A program made the position numbers and the translations under genes. Positions 9,484 to 18,790 of a DNA stretch of 64,000 nt are shown here, one piece after another. Source of the stretch: Chitinophaga dinghuensis (GTDB lineage: Bacteria > Bacteroidota > Bacteroidia > Chitinophagales > Chitinophagaceae); contig NZ_QLMA01000013.1 in assembly GCF_003259435.1 (NCBI RefSeq), forward strand, positions 1 through 64,000, given 5' to 3'. The first letter of the stretch is position 1, and the number at the start of each line of letters is the position of its first letter. The notes beneath the pieces are model-generated. The model was not told the origin of the DNA and did not search any database. It saw only the letters and a list, made by a program, of their open reading frames with translations.

Positions 9484-10578
9484 ATGAGAGGAATTACATT
9501 TTCCAGGTTCAATCCTGGCGACAGTACCAAGCCACCTTTCCAGAAATTACTGGATCTCTTCACTCAACTACTTACCTATACCAGCGGCGATGTAAATGAA
9601 GCCCTTCAATGGCTTACCCAGCTGGATAATGAGTATGGCCTTACCAACGAAGATTATGGCATAGGAGATTTCCTGCAAGACTTACAGGAAAAAGGATATT
9701 TAAAAGAAAATGAAAATACCGGGGAGATTGCCATCACCTCCAAAACAGAACAGATCATCCGCAAAAGCGCCCTGGAAGAAATTTTCGGCAAGCTGAAAAA
9801 ATCTTCCACCGGCAACCATAACATCCGCAAATCCGGCATGGGAGACGAACTGAATGCCGAAACCCGTCCGTTTCAATTCGGAGATAATGTGGATCAGCTG
9901 GATTATACTGCTTCTATCCATAATGCACAGGTGAACCACGGCATCGACAGCTTCTCCATGGATCAGGAAGACCTGGTCATCAAAGAGACGGATTTCAAAA
10001 CACAGACATCCACCGCCCTGATGATCGATATCTCCCATTCTATGATCCTCTATGGAGAAGATCGTATCACCCCGGCAAAAAAAGTGGCGATGGCCCTCAG
10101 TGAGCTGATCACCACCCGCTATCCCAAGGACACGCTGGATATTATTGTATTCGGTAACGATGCCTGGCAGATAGAAATCAAGGACCTCCCCTATTTACAG
10201 GTAGGCCCTTATCATACCAATACCGTTGCCGGGCTGGAACTGGCAATGGACCTGCTGCGCAGACGCCGGAATCCCAATAAACAGATCTTTATGATCACCG
10301 ATGGGAAACCCACCTGTCTGAAACAAGGTAAACAATACTATAAGAACAGTTTCGGGCTGGACAGGAAGATTCTTAATCGTACACTCAACCTGGCCGCACA
10401 ATGCAAGAAACTGAAAATACCCATCACCACTTTTATGGTAGCCACCGATCCATGGCTGCAGCAATTCGTACAGGAATTTACGGAAACCAATAATGGTAAA
10501 GCCTTCTTCTCCGGTACCGATAAACTCGGCCAGTTTCTTTTTTACGACTTCGAAAACGGCAAACGGAAACTATTTTAA
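9484..10578 (+). CDS. vWA domain protein paired with a MoxR/chelatase-type AAA+ ATPase
   Basis: The 364-aa protein has a helical N-terminal half (residues 1-150) and a C-terminal von Willebrand factor A domain. The MIDAS motif is intact: DISHS at residues 182-186, a Thr in the PYHTNTVAGLELA loop and the second acidic loop ITDGKPT. The gene is followed after 32 bases by an AAA+ ATPase gene on the same strand. This gene order is the widespread MoxR-AAA+/vWA pair, in which the ATPase and the metal-dependent vWA protein act together on protein complexes or metal-cofactor insertion. The client cannot be read here. There is no signal peptide, so it is cytoplasmic. Confidence 0.88.
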   Translation: MRGITFSRFNPGDSTKPPFQKLLDLFTQLLTYTSGDVNEALQWLTQLDNEYGLTNEDYGIGDFLQDLQEKGYLKENENTGEIAITSKTEQIIRKSALEEIFGKLKKSSTGNHNIRKSGMGDELNAETRPFQFGDNVDQLDYTASIHNAQVNHGIDSFSMDQEDLVIKETDFKTQTSTALMIDISHSMILYGEDRITPAKKVAMALSELITTRYPKDTLDIIVFGNDAWQIEIKDLPYLQVGPYHTNTVAGLELAMDLLRRRRNPNKQIFMITDGKPTCLKQGKQYYKNSFGLDRKILNRTLNLAAQCKKLKIPITTFMVATDPWLQQFVQEFTETNNGKAFFSGTDKLGQFLFYDFENGKRKLF

Positions 10579-10610
10579 CCTTATCCAATAGTAATCAGTA
10601 AAAATTTAGC

Positions 10611-12107
10611 ATGGACACTAACATAAAAACACTGGGCGAACTGAAGAAAAGCGGCTACCAGCCTAAGTCAGTAAAAGAAGAGATCAGACAAAACCTGATT
10701 ACCCGACTGCAACAGAAAGAGGCTACTTTTCCAGGTATCATAGGTTATGAAGACACGGTTATTCCAGACACGGAACGTGCCCTCCTCTCCCGCCATAATA
10801 TCCTTTTTCTCGGTCTCCGAGGTCAGGCAAAAACCCGCATGGCCCGCCAGATGGTAGACCTGCTGGATGAATATATCCCGGTAATAGAAGGCTCTGAAGT
10901 CAACGATGATCCTTTCTCACCGCTCTCCCGTTATGCCCGCGACCTGATCGCAGAAAAAGGCGATAAAACGCCCATCACATGGCTGCACCGCAGTCAACGC
11001 TACGGCGAAAAACTCGCTACGCCAGATGTTTCCGTAGCGGATCTCATCGGCGATATCGATCCTATCAAAGCCGCCAACCTGAAACTCAGCTTCGCGGATG
11101 AAAGAGTCATTCATTTCGGGATTATCCCACGTTCCAATCGCGGTATCTTCGTCATCAACGAACTCCCCGACCTCCAGGCACGTATACAGGTATCCCTCTT
11201 CAATATCCTCCAGGAAGGCGATATCCAGATCCGTGGCTTCAAAGTGAGAATGCCACTGGATATCCTGTTCATCTTCACCGCTAACCCGGAAGACTATACG
11301 AACAGAGGTTCCATCGTCACGCCGCTGAAAGACAGGATAGAAAGCCAGATCATTACCCATTATCCGAAAAATGTCGAAAACTCCCTGCTCATCACCGAAC
11401 AGGAAGCAGATATTCACGAAGAACAGCTCCAGAAAGTACAAATGTCGGACATGGTGAAACGCCTGATCGAACAAGTAGCTTTCGAAGCCCGCACCAGCGA
11501 GTACGTCGACAAGAAAAGCGGCGTTTCTGCACGACTGACCATCGCCGCATTTGAAAACGCTGTCAGTGCCGGCGAACGCAGAGCCATCATCAATAAAGAG
11601 AAAGACACCCAGGTACGTATCGGAGATTTACAGGGAATTATCCCTGCCATCACCGGCAAGATCGAACTGGTGTACGAAGGAGAACAGGAAGGCCCGCTAC
11701 AGGTAGCGCATAATCTGCTCGACAAATCCATCCGTACCGTTTTCGCAAACTACTTCCCTAACCCGGAAAATTACAAAAAGCGTAAACAGACCATCCCGGC
11801 AGAAAATCCTTACCGCGCCGTTATCCAATGGTTCGATAAAGGCAATCAACTGCAACTACTCCAGGACCTGACCGATAAACAATACGAAGTGGCCCTGTCC
11901 AAAGTAGATGGCCTGAAAGACCTCGTAGCAGACCATTTCCCTAGAGCGAACGGCAAAGAATCATTGCTGCTCATGGAATTTGTATTGCACGGCCTCAGCG
12001 CCCATTCCCTCATCAGTAAAAAAGTATTGGAAAATGAAACCAGGTTCTCCGATTTACTGGGAACCATGATGAACTTCAGTATGAGCGGAGATGATGATGT
12101 AGAGTAG
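10611..12107 (+). CDS. AAA+ ATPase of the magnesium-chelatase / MoxR type
   Basis: The 498-aa protein contains one AAA+ module in residues ~40-330. The P-loop reads GLRGQAKT (68-75), so the usual GxxxxGK[ST] glycine is Ala73 while K74-T75 are kept. The Walker B strand reads GIFVINELPDL with N183-E184 instead of Asp-Glu. Sensor/arginine-finger region ANPEDYTNRGSIVTPLKDRI is well conserved. The C-terminal ~170 residues are helical and family-specific. From memory, the mycobacterial Rv0958-type family shares the IxELPDL and NPEDYTNRG blocks, so the Walker B change may be family-wide; the Walker A change is worth checking. The partner vWA gene lies directly upstream. Confidence 0.85.
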   Translation: MDTNIKTLGELKKSGYQPKSVKEEIRQNLITRLQQKEATFPGIIGYEDTVIPDTERALLSRHNILFLGLRGQAKTRMARQMVDLLDEYIPVIEGSEVNDDPFSPLSRYARDLIAEKGDKTPITWLHRSQRYGEKLATPDVSVADLIGDIDPIKAANLKLSFADERVIHFGIIPRSNRGIFVINELPDLQARIQVSLFNILQEGDIQIRGFKVRMPLDILFIFTANPEDYTNRGSIVTPLKDRIESQIITHYPKNVENSLLITEQEADIHEEQLQKVQMSDMVKRLIEQVAFEARTSEYVDKKSGVSARLTIAAFENAVSAGERRAIINKEKDTQVRIGDLQGIIPAITGKIELVYEGEQEGPLQVAHNLLDKSIRTVFANYFPNPENYKKRKQTIPAENPYRAVIQWFDKGNQLQLLQDLTDKQYEVALSKVDGLKDLVADHFPRANGKESLLLMEFVLHGLSAHSLISKKVLENETRFSDLLGTMMNFSMSGDDDVE

Positions 12108-12124
12108 ATCTTTTCACATGATAT

Positions 12125-12166
12125 AAAGTAACAAGGCGCCTCTTTGCAGGCGCCTTGTTACTTTTT
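12125..12166. terminator. Bidirectional terminator between convergent genes
   Basis: A perfect 16-bp stem (12125-12140 / 12149-12164) has an 8-base loop and T runs on the plus side. It overlaps the stop codon of the minus-strand lipoprotein gene at 12165. Confidence 0.9.
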
Positions 12167-12662
12167 AATTAAATCGCATCACTACATTCATCACTGCCAG
12201 AGAATCCTGATCCTCCCTTTCAGGATTCGGTTTGAGCAGGATATTATCCTTTACACAGTCAGCAATATAGGGGCAGAAGCGCTTCACAAGACTATCCCCC
12301 TCCCTTCCCTCACCCAAAAAATAATTTTTAATCTGTTGTCTATCAGAGTATATTCTCACTAAAATAATCCTATGCTGCACAATAACTGCGGACCTGTTGA
12401 TACTTATCTCCACAACAAAACTACCTGTCTTCCCATTTTGACACAGGCTGTCCGGTAGCTTAAGCATTCGCCGTTTTAATGATAAAATAAAAGGCTGCGG
12501 AATAATTGGATCAATGATTTCCTCTTTGGAATATAGGTGCATAGAATCATTTGCTGATTGGGCCTTTTCCATATTAGCACTGTCTCTATTTGATAAAGGA
12601 TGACTGAAATTATTACAGGCACCCGCCAACAGAAGACCTAATAATATCAAACTATACTTCAT
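12165..12662 (-). CDS. Hypothetical lipoprotein
   Basis: This 165-aa protein has a lipoprotein signal (MKYSLILLGLLLAGAC, Cys at residue 16). I do not recognise the mature part. It has about 150 residues with a VVEISINRSAVIVQHRIILV beta segment in the middle and ends with a hydrophobic strand (LAVMNVVMRFN). The start ATG overlaps the stop of the upstream gene by one base, so the two minus-strand genes probably form an operon. The region is more AT-rich than the surrounding core genes. An envelope location is supported; no function can be given. Confidence 0.6.
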   Translation of the reverse strand: MKYSLILLGLLLAGACNNFSHPLSNRDSANMEKAQSANDSMHLYSKEEIIDPIIPQPFILSLKRRMLKLPDSLCQNGKTGSFVVEISINRSAVIVQHRIILVRIYSDRQQIKNYFLGEGREGDSLVKRFCPYIADCVKDNILLKPNPEREDQDSLAVMNVVMRFN

Positions 12663-13114
12663 TACTTACTTACCACTTTTAACCCCAGTTCATTATACCT
12701 GTTGTGCTCAAAAATAGTCCGCAGTTCCGCACTATCCATTTCATGTTGGACAATCTGTACATCAGAACGAAATGCCGTAGGAATCTTTGCCGCATGAAGT
12801 GTATATATCATTAATGTATCTCCCTGGATTTTATATAAAAATGGCATCAACCCATGATATATCAGCTCCTTTTGCTTGTCATAGCCATACTCCCAATCCG
12901 AGGACATAGATACCAGGATTAACTGATCCTCGGCAGTCATACCCCAGACCTTCTTTTTAATCCAAATATGCGATTGAGAAGTGGCCGTCTCTACATCAAT
13001 GACGTCCGTAAATTTATCCGCATTCTTCGCCGGAAGGAAAACGAATACCGCTATGCCAATGCACAAAAGTATCCCTATAATAATAATAATAATAACTATG
13101 CTCTTACGCTGCAT
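12662..13114 (-). CDS. Hypothetical single-pass membrane protein
   Basis: The 150-aa product starts with basic MQRKS followed by one long hydrophobic segment rich in isoleucine (residues ~5-27), then a soluble, presumably periplasmic domain of about 120 residues. No known motif was recognised; the sequence MTAEDQLILVSMSSDWEYGY is typical of small mixed alpha/beta domains. Its stop codon shares a base with the start of the downstream lipoprotein gene, which argues for a two-gene operon and a joint envelope role. The codons for the Ile run are a near-perfect trinucleotide repeat (ataata...), a possible slippage site. Confidence 0.55.
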   Translation of the reverse strand: MQRKSIVIIIIIIGILLCIGIAVFVFLPAKNADKFTDVIDVETATSQSHIWIKKKVWGMTAEDQLILVSMSSDWEYGYDKQKELIYHGLMPFLYKIQGDTLMIYTLHAAKIPTAFRSDVQIVQHEMDSAELRTIFEHNRYNELGLKVVSK

Positions 13115-13246
13115 AACAGTTGAGGGTTAATAGGCTCAGGTTAGTATTGAAATAAAATATTGTCTAATCGAAAATGTTAGTCGTTTAAAAAGTACAAGAA
13201 ATGATACTGGCAATAATAATGTTTATGTTAACAGTATACGCTTCTT

Positions 13247-13879
13247 TTATTGTCGTTCCAATAATTTCCCTTTAAATTGATATACCCACTTATCCATCAC
13301 TTCATACTCCCGAATGGGAACATCCGTTAAAACCCTCAGCGAAACCTTTCTCGTACCAGCTTTAACAGGTACCCATGAAGACACCATGCCATTCTCAAAT
13401 AAGACTTTCACCCGGTTAATGCTACTGTAGGATCCATTAAACTTGCCTACGGAGGGAAAGCATTCGGTAGAATCATTATTAATCAGCAAGTGTGCAATCG
13501 GTAAATATGCTGCATCTGAATCCTCTACTATGGCAATGTCGCAACTGTCTATATACTTTCCACTAGCGCCATACCTAACTTCCACAGGAACAGGGCTCTC
13601 TTTTTTCAGACTACTTTCCAGGATCAGTTTTCCCTTACCCTGCTGCCATTTCCCTGCACTCCGCAGCGTAGTCATACAATCCCGCAACCTATACACATAA
13701 GTACTATCCCTGTAAAGTATTAGGCTGATCTGTACATAGCTGAGTTGCTGACGTTGCTGAAATTTTTGATATATACCCATCTTTCTTTCCGCCTTTGTGA
13801 GTGGCATTTTCTTCAAGGTCTGAGTATTCCCCGTTAGGGAAAACAAAAGGACAATTATAGGTACGAGATATAATTTCAT
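13247..13879 (-). CDS. Hypothetical secreted protein
   Basis: This 210-aa protein begins with a signal peptide (MKLYLVPIIVLLFSLTGNTQ). The mature part is basic and beta-rich with no motif I recognise; the phrase LILYRDSTYVYRLRDC and a GKWQQGKGKLIL segment resemble small beta-barrel proteins of Bacteroidota that report a property value, but that is only an impression. It lies 132 bases upstream of the membrane-protein gene on the same strand. The gap between them holds no feature I can name. Function unknown. Confidence 0.55.
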   Translation of the reverse strand: MKLYLVPIIVLLFSLTGNTQTLKKMPLTKAERKMGIYQKFQQRQQLSYVQISLILYRDSTYVYRLRDCMTTLRSAGKWQQGKGKLILESSLKKESPVPVEVRYGASGKYIDSCDIAIVEDSDAAYLPIAHLLINNDSTECFPSVGKFNGSYSSINRVKVLFENGMVSSWVPVKAGTRKVSLRVLTDVPIREYEVMDKWVYQFKGKLLERQ

Positions 13880-14025
13880 ATCAATGGCAATATTAATAGT
13901 TTTCCATTACTCTGGAAACACCTGCCCCTCATGATAAGATTGTGATCACACTTAGATTTTCTCCTGAAAATCCCTATTTTGTTCACTGATAACATTCCAC
14001 AAATTCCGCTTAAAGTTTTATTACA

Positions 14026-15324
14026 ATGAAAAATTCCAGGAGATCTTTTATTAAATCTGCTTCCACCCTGCTTGCCGGGGCTAGTCTGTTACATACCCTC
14101 CCGCTTCGCGCCATTGCTCCCAGCGACCGTATTCGTATAGGCGCCATCGGTATTAATGGTATGGGCTGGTCCGACCTTAACGCCCTGCTGAAAAATCCAG
14201 CAGTTGAATGCGTGGCCCTCTGCGATGTAGATAAAAACGTATTGGATAAACGGGTAGCCGAACTGGCCAAAAGGGATATTAAGGTAAAAGCCTACTCCGA
14301 TTATCGCCAACTACTGGACGACAAATCCATCGATGCAGTGGTGATCGGTACGCCTGACCACTGGCACTGCCTGCAAATGACAGACGCCTGCTCCGCCGGA
14401 AAACACGTATACGTAGAGAAACCTGCCGGCAACTCCATCGTGGAATGCAATACCATGATGGCCGCCCAGGCAAGATACAACCGGGTAGTGCAAGTAGGCC
14501 AATGGCAACGCAGTCAGCAACATTTTAAAGATGCCATCGACTTCGTACACTCCGGCCAGTTAGGCCAGGTACGCCTCGTGAAAGCCTGGGCATATATGGG
14601 CTGGATGAAGTCCATCCCAGTGCAACCCGACGGCACTCCTCCTGCTGGCGTAGATTATAAGTCCTGGCTGGGCCCTGCCGCTACCAGACCTTTCAATCCC
14701 AACAGATTCCATTTCAATTTCCGTTGGTACTGGGATTATGCCGGCGGCCTGATGACCGACTGGGGCGTACATCTGCTCGACTACGCGCTGATTGGCATGA
14801 AAGCCCAGTCCCCTAAATCTATCATGGCTGCCGGCGGTAAATTCGCCTACCCAGACGATGCCGCAGAAACGCCAGATACACTCACCACCGTATACGAATT
14901 CGATAACTATAATATCCAATGGGAATCCGCTACCGGCATAGATGGCGGCCCTTATAACCGCACCCACGGCATCGCTTTCATTGGCAACAATGGTACGCTG
15001 GTACTGGATAGAGGCGGCTGGGAAGTAATTCCTGAAAAAGGTAAAATGGAAGCGATTGCCCGTAAACCATCCGTAGATAACGGCCTGGATCTACACGCAA
15101 AGAATTTCATAGAAGTCATCCAATCAGGAAATATGAACGACCTTCACTGCCCTATCGCAGCAGGCGCCCACATAGCAACAACCGCCCAAATGGGCAATAT
15201 CGCTTTCCGTACAGGTAAGAAAATCTACTGGGATGATAAAAAGAAAGCCTTCACCGATAGTGAAGCCAACAAATTCCTGGCAGCAGCATACCATAATGGA
15301 TATAAAATTCCGAAAATAGGGTAA
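14026..15324 (+). CDS. Tat-exported Gfo/Idh/MocA family oxidoreductase
   Basis: The 432-aa protein starts with a twin-arginine signal (NSRRSFIKSASTLLAGASLL). A Rossmann domain follows (IRIGAIGINGMGWSDL, then VALCDVD), with the conserved EKP motif in KHVYVEKPAGNS and the downstream catalytic-domain helix DWGVHLLDYALIG. Such periplasmic NAD(P)-dependent oxidoreductases carry their cofactor through the Tat pathway already folded. They are common in Bacteroidota and Planctomycetes, where they act on sugars or glycosides. Substrate unknown. Length is normal for the exported subfamily. It is flanked by a large inverted repeat downstream and seems monocistronic. Confidence 0.9.
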   Translation: MKNSRRSFIKSASTLLAGASLLHTLPLRAIAPSDRIRIGAIGINGMGWSDLNALLKNPAVECVALCDVDKNVLDKRVAELAKRDIKVKAYSDYRQLLDDKSIDAVVIGTPDHWHCLQMTDACSAGKHVYVEKPAGNSIVECNTMMAAQARYNRVVQVGQWQRSQQHFKDAIDFVHSGQLGQVRLVKAWAYMGWMKSIPVQPDGTPPAGVDYKSWLGPAATRPFNPNRFHFNFRWYWDYAGGLMTDWGVHLLDYALIGMKAQSPKSIMAAGGKFAYPDDAAETPDTLTTVYEFDNYNIQWESATGIDGGPYNRTHGIAFIGNNGTLVLDRGGWEVIPEKGKMEAIARKPSVDNGLDLHAKNFIEVIQSGNMNDLHCPIAAGAHIATTAQMGNIAFRTGKKIYWDDKKKAFTDSEANKFLAAAYHNGYKIPKIG

Positions 15325-15400
15325 TACAACTAGGCTTTGTCAGGCACAATCAGGCGCTATACAGAATCTGGTCTATCCTGCAGACTTAATACATCTATTT

Positions 15401-15442
15401 ATTTTCAGGCAATGAAGCCGATGAAACTCATTGCCTGAAAAT
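15401..15442. terminator. Bidirectional terminator between convergent genes
   Basis: A perfect 15-bp inverted repeat ATTTTCAGGCAATGA (15401-15415) / TCATTGCCTGAAAAT (15428-15442) encloses a 12-base loop. It sits between the Gfo/Idh/MocA gene and the convergent GNAT gene. Confidence 0.8.
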
Positions 15443-15446
15443 CCTT

Positions 15447-15923
15447 TTAGGACTCTATGTTCAGCGACAGATATACCGCGCTGGTAATCGGATTATCGTA
15501 ATATGCCGCAATTGGCTGGAAACCAAGCGAAGTATATAACTCAATCGCCGGTCGCATATGTGCCAGGGTATCCAGCAAAATTCGCTTGTAACCCAGTTTT
15601 TTGCTCTCCTCAATTGCATGGGCAGCCAATGCTTTTCCCACACCATGGCCTTTAAAGGCATCTCTTACAAACAACCGTTTCATCTCCGCAGTCGTATTGT
15701 CAAATTGCCTGATCGCCACACATCCCGCTATCTGTCCATCCGATTTTGCCAAAAAGAGCGCACCAGTAGGGGCAACATAGGCTCCGGGAAGCTGAAGCAT
15801 TTCGTCTTCGAATTGCTGAAAACTAAGATCTACATTCAACCAATTGGCATATTCACGAAACAAAGACCTGATATGATCCAGGTTCGCTTTATCATCGGCG
15901 GTTACTTTCAGTATCTCTATCAT
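15447..15923 (-). CDS. GNAT family N-acetyltransferase
   Basis: From the ATG at 15923 this is a 158-aa GNAT protein. I prefer this start because MIEILKVTADDKANL is the usual first strand, while the 15 codons upstream are not family-like. The acetyl-CoA-binding motif A is KRLFVRDAFKGHGVGKAL, with the pyrophosphate-binding Q/RxxGxG/A version KGHGVGKA, followed by the helix AAHAIEESKKLGY. The C-terminal strand is LYTSLGFQPIAAYYDNP. The acceptor substrate is unknown. Confidence 0.88.
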   Translation of the reverse strand: MIEILKVTADDKANLDHIRSLFREYANWLNVDLSFQQFEDEMLQLPGAYVAPTGALFLAKSDGQIAGCVAIRQFDNTTAEMKRLFVRDAFKGHGVGKALAAHAIEESKKLGYKRILLDTLAHMRPAIELYTSLGFQPIAAYYDNPITSAVYLSLNIES

Positions 15924-16049
15924 AACCACACTTATTTTTTTACCACCAAAAAATTTTGGGACGTTCAACTTAACGCTTTTTTGTCAATTTTCATTCAAAA
16001 AAATAAAAGTTATTGAAAATTTCATATGTATTTATTATTACACATAAAA

Positions 16050-16079
16050 AAGGGCGTCTCCTAATAAAGAGACACCCTT
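16050..16079 (-). terminator. Terminator downstream of the SusCD operon
   Basis: An 11-bp stem with one mismatch (16050-16060 / 16069-16079, core GTCTC/GAGAC) is followed on the minus strand by a T-rich tail. It lies just past the end of the thioredoxin-like gene. Confidence 0.7.
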
Positions 16080-16104
16080 CTTCTAATGGTTGGTTTTAAT
16101 GCTA

Positions 16105-17292
16105 TTACAGCGCTGTTAACTTATCTATCAACTGCTGTACAATCTTCTCTATTTTAGTGGTTTCCGCCACCTCATATGCTCTCTTCGCCAAAGCCAGCCC
16201 CTCTTCCTTCTTCTTCAATGACAAACACAGTTGCGCCAATGTACTCAAAGTGCTATATTCCTTCGGTTGCATCTCCACGGCACGCTTAGCCATAGCATAT
16301 GCTACCTCCAGGACACGCGTCTCCCCCTCTGCTTTATAATTCGCCCTGCGCGCCATAAAACTCAATTGCTCGGCATCATCCTTCAAAAGGCCCTTCATAG
16401 CTACATTCGCCATTTTGATGTATTTATCATACTGCTTACGGGTTAAATAGAACTCCAACTCCATACTCACCGCTTCCTTCTTGCGGGCAGGCTGTGGCGA
16501 CTTACGGAAGAAATCCAGTCGCTTCCAGAATAAATCATCTTTCTGCTCATTCATATAGCCATAGAGCGTGGATGACACCAGACGGTTCGTCATCGTATCC
16601 AGTTCCCCCTGACGGGCAAATGGCCGGAAGGCCGACTGATGACTCATAAAATAAGCGCCCAGACGGTCTGTCTCGCTATGGCTCAGCATACGTAATGCCT
16701 TCCAACCAGTGAGAGACGCCATTTCGTTTTCCGGAAACTGCTGCATTATTTCCGCTCCCATCTTAAAGGCCCTGTCACGGTCATTATGCTGTAATAAGGT
16801 GTAGAAGTCCAGCAAAAACTGCATATCCCGCTTACCGCCATCATATTGCTGTTGCATAGATGCCACACTCTTTCCAGGGTCATTCGCATTCTCTCCCACT
16901 GTCATGAATTCTTCTGCTGTCATACGAGAGCCGGAACGATACATCAATTTGCCATTGGCATCCAGGAATAAGTAAGTAGGAAAAGAAGTCACATTGTATT
17001 GTTTTCTCAACTCCACTCCTTCTCCTTTCTCCATATCAAATCTTGCATTGATAAACGTACTGTTGTACTGTTCTGCCACTTTAGGCAGAACAAATACATT
17101 ATGATCCATCCATTTGCAAGGAGCGCACCAGGAGGTATAACAATCAATAAAGATCAACTTATGTTGCGTAGCCGCCAGCTGTTTTAGCTCAGCAAAACTG
17201 GCATTCTGGAATTGTATACCCTCTTGTGCAAACACTGTAAATGCAAACAGCTGACAAGCGAATAATGATATAATCAGACGAATTTTTTTCAT
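16105..17292 (-). CDS. Exported thioredoxin-like protein with a helical repeat tail
   Basis: This 395-aa protein has a signal peptide (MKKIRLIISLFACQLFAFTVFAQ) and a thioredoxin-fold domain at about residues 27-140 with active site WCAPC (residues 55-59) and the following cis-Pro region TSFPTYLFLDANGKLMY. The remaining ~250 residues are helical with TPR-like pairs (AKRAVEMQPKEYSTLSTLAQLCLSLKKKEEGLALAKRAYEVA). It is probably a periplasmic disulfide reductase or isomerase. It is the last gene of the sigma-FecR-SusC-SusD operon, 29 bases after SusD, so it may handle a disulfide-containing cargo or keep the transporter reduced. That role is inference. Confidence 0.85.
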   Translation of the reverse strand: MKKIRLIISLFACQLFAFTVFAQEGIQFQNASFAELKQLAATQHKLIFIDCYTSWCAPCKWMDHNVFVLPKVAEQYNSTFINARFDMEKGEGVELRKQYNVTSFPTYLFLDANGKLMYRSGSRMTAEEFMTVGENANDPGKSVASMQQQYDGGKRDMQFLLDFYTLLQHNDRDRAFKMGAEIMQQFPENEMASLTGWKALRMLSHSETDRLGAYFMSHQSAFRPFARQGELDTMTNRLVSSTLYGYMNEQKDDLFWKRLDFFRKSPQPARKKEAVSMELEFYLTRKQYDKYIKMANVAMKGLLKDDAEQLSFMARRANYKAEGETRVLEVAYAMAKRAVEMQPKEYSTLSTLAQLCLSLKKKEEGLALAKRAYEVAETTKIEKIVQQLIDKLTAL

Positions 17293-17321
17293 ATAACTTT
17301 TAATATTTTAGGGAGATGTAA

Positions 17322-18779
17322 TTACCTTTCGTATAGTGGCATCCCGCTGTTAAATTCCAGTGTTTTCGGTGGTACCGGCAAAATGTAACGGTTATCATTC
17401 GGCGGTAAAGACCACGTTTTAGTGCCCTGCGTATGGGTAATTGTTTTTGCCAGACGCGTATCCATATTCAAACGCTTCAGATCAATCAGACGATTACATC
17501 CGATAAAACACAATTCCCTCCGACGCTCTTCCAATACAAGATTCAAAGCATCGTCCTTTGTGGCGGCAGCCAACTGCTGATTATTCTTAATACGCTTGTC
17601 ACGTAAAGTATTCAGGTATTTCACCGCCTGATCTTTATCTCCTACACGCGCTTCACATTCCGCTGCAATCAATATCATGTCTGCACTGCTCAGACCCAGG
17701 TTAAAGTCGATATAAGGAGCATACAACACTCTCCCTGGAAAATTTACCGGCTTCAAACCGAAGTTGCTTACGCCATCGCAGAAAAACAGATTCTTACGCT
17801 GATCAACAGCACCCGACGGAAGATTCTTACTGAATACGGATAATAAGTCGCTGCTCACATACACTTCTGCATTCACAGAGGAAGAAGAAGAGCTACCGAA
17901 ACGTACCCATACGCTCTCATTACTCAGCTGCGCATCCGGGAAACGGGTGTCTTTGTTGGAAATCAGACATACGCGTCCGAAGGTTACTCCGTTCTGAGTG
18001 GTATACAACGTATAGTCGATCAGGTTACTATTCAACGCCAAAGCCGCTCTTGCATTGGTAAGCGCCTCATCATATTTACCCATGTACAGGTACATCTTAC
18101 TGAGGAAAGAGAAACCTACGCTACGATTAGGGTGAAATATATTGGCTGTCTTCTCCGGCAGATCTTTCAGCGCCGCTTCCAGATCCACTTTAATACGATC
18201 ATAAACTTCTGCTACAGAGTTACGTTTATAGGTAGCATTGATATCTTCCGATAAGATAATAGGCACACCCAAATCTGTAGCTGCAGTTGCAGGATTGTAA
18301 TGCTTTGCGTAAGCATTTACCAACGTTAAATATTCAAAAGCCCTTCCGAACAAAGCCTCTGCACGCAGTTGCTTTTTCTCTGTATCTCCTGCATCTGTCA
18401 CACTCATAATGTTGTTGATTACCACATTATAGGTGTAGATATGACTGTAAGCAGGCTCCCATAGCGGATCAGAGGAACCGGGAATAAAAACGGCCCCCGG
18501 CTGGAAAGAATACAGGTTTTTCTTAAAGTCCGACAACCCGGTATAACTTGCTTGTTTGCTGACGTCATTGTCGTCCCCTGCCTGTACATCATCTGTCAGG
18601 TAGTTAGGGTACGCGGAAGATACCCTGATAAGCGACATATTATTCATCAACTTGGCGTAATCTTCATAAAACTGCGGTATCGTATATCCCTTCGGCTTTA
18701 CGTCCAGGAACTTTTTACAGGAAGAAAAGCAGGATATGATGGTGGCAGCAGTAAAAAATATTGCTACTATTTTTTTCAT
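17322..18779 (-). CDS. SusD/RagB family nutrient-uptake lipoprotein
   Basis: The 485-aa lipoprotein has a signal peptide with the SusD-type lipobox FSSCKKFLDVKPKGY (Cys 21). The N-terminal helical SusD domain and the C-terminal RagB/SusD signature near the end (LNLVLEERRRELCFIGCNRLIDLKRLN and the terminal ILPVPPKTLEFN) are intact. SusD proteins cap the SusC barrel on the cell surface and bind the substrate. Gene spacing to SusC is 11 bases, as expected for a co-translated pair. The ligand cannot be inferred because no glycoside hydrolase, peptidase or sulfatase is encoded alongside. Confidence 0.93.
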   Translation of the reverse strand: MKKIVAIFFTAATIISCFSSCKKFLDVKPKGYTIPQFYEDYAKLMNNMSLIRVSSAYPNYLTDDVQAGDDNDVSKQASYTGLSDFKKNLYSFQPGAVFIPGSSDPLWEPAYSHIYTYNVVINNIMSVTDAGDTEKKQLRAEALFGRAFEYLTLVNAYAKHYNPATAATDLGVPIILSEDINATYKRNSVAEVYDRIKVDLEAALKDLPEKTANIFHPNRSVGFSFLSKMYLYMGKYDEALTNARAALALNSNLIDYTLYTTQNGVTFGRVCLISNKDTRFPDAQLSNESVWVRFGSSSSSSVNAEVYVSSDLLSVFSKNLPSGAVDQRKNLFFCDGVSNFGLKPVNFPGRVLYAPYIDFNLGLSSADMILIAAECEARVGDKDQAVKYLNTLRDKRIKNNQQLAAATKDDALNLVLEERRRELCFIGCNRLIDLKRLNMDTRLAKTITHTQGTKTWSLPPNDNRYILPVPPKTLEFNSGMPLYER

Positions 18780-18790
18780 TCTAATTCAGT

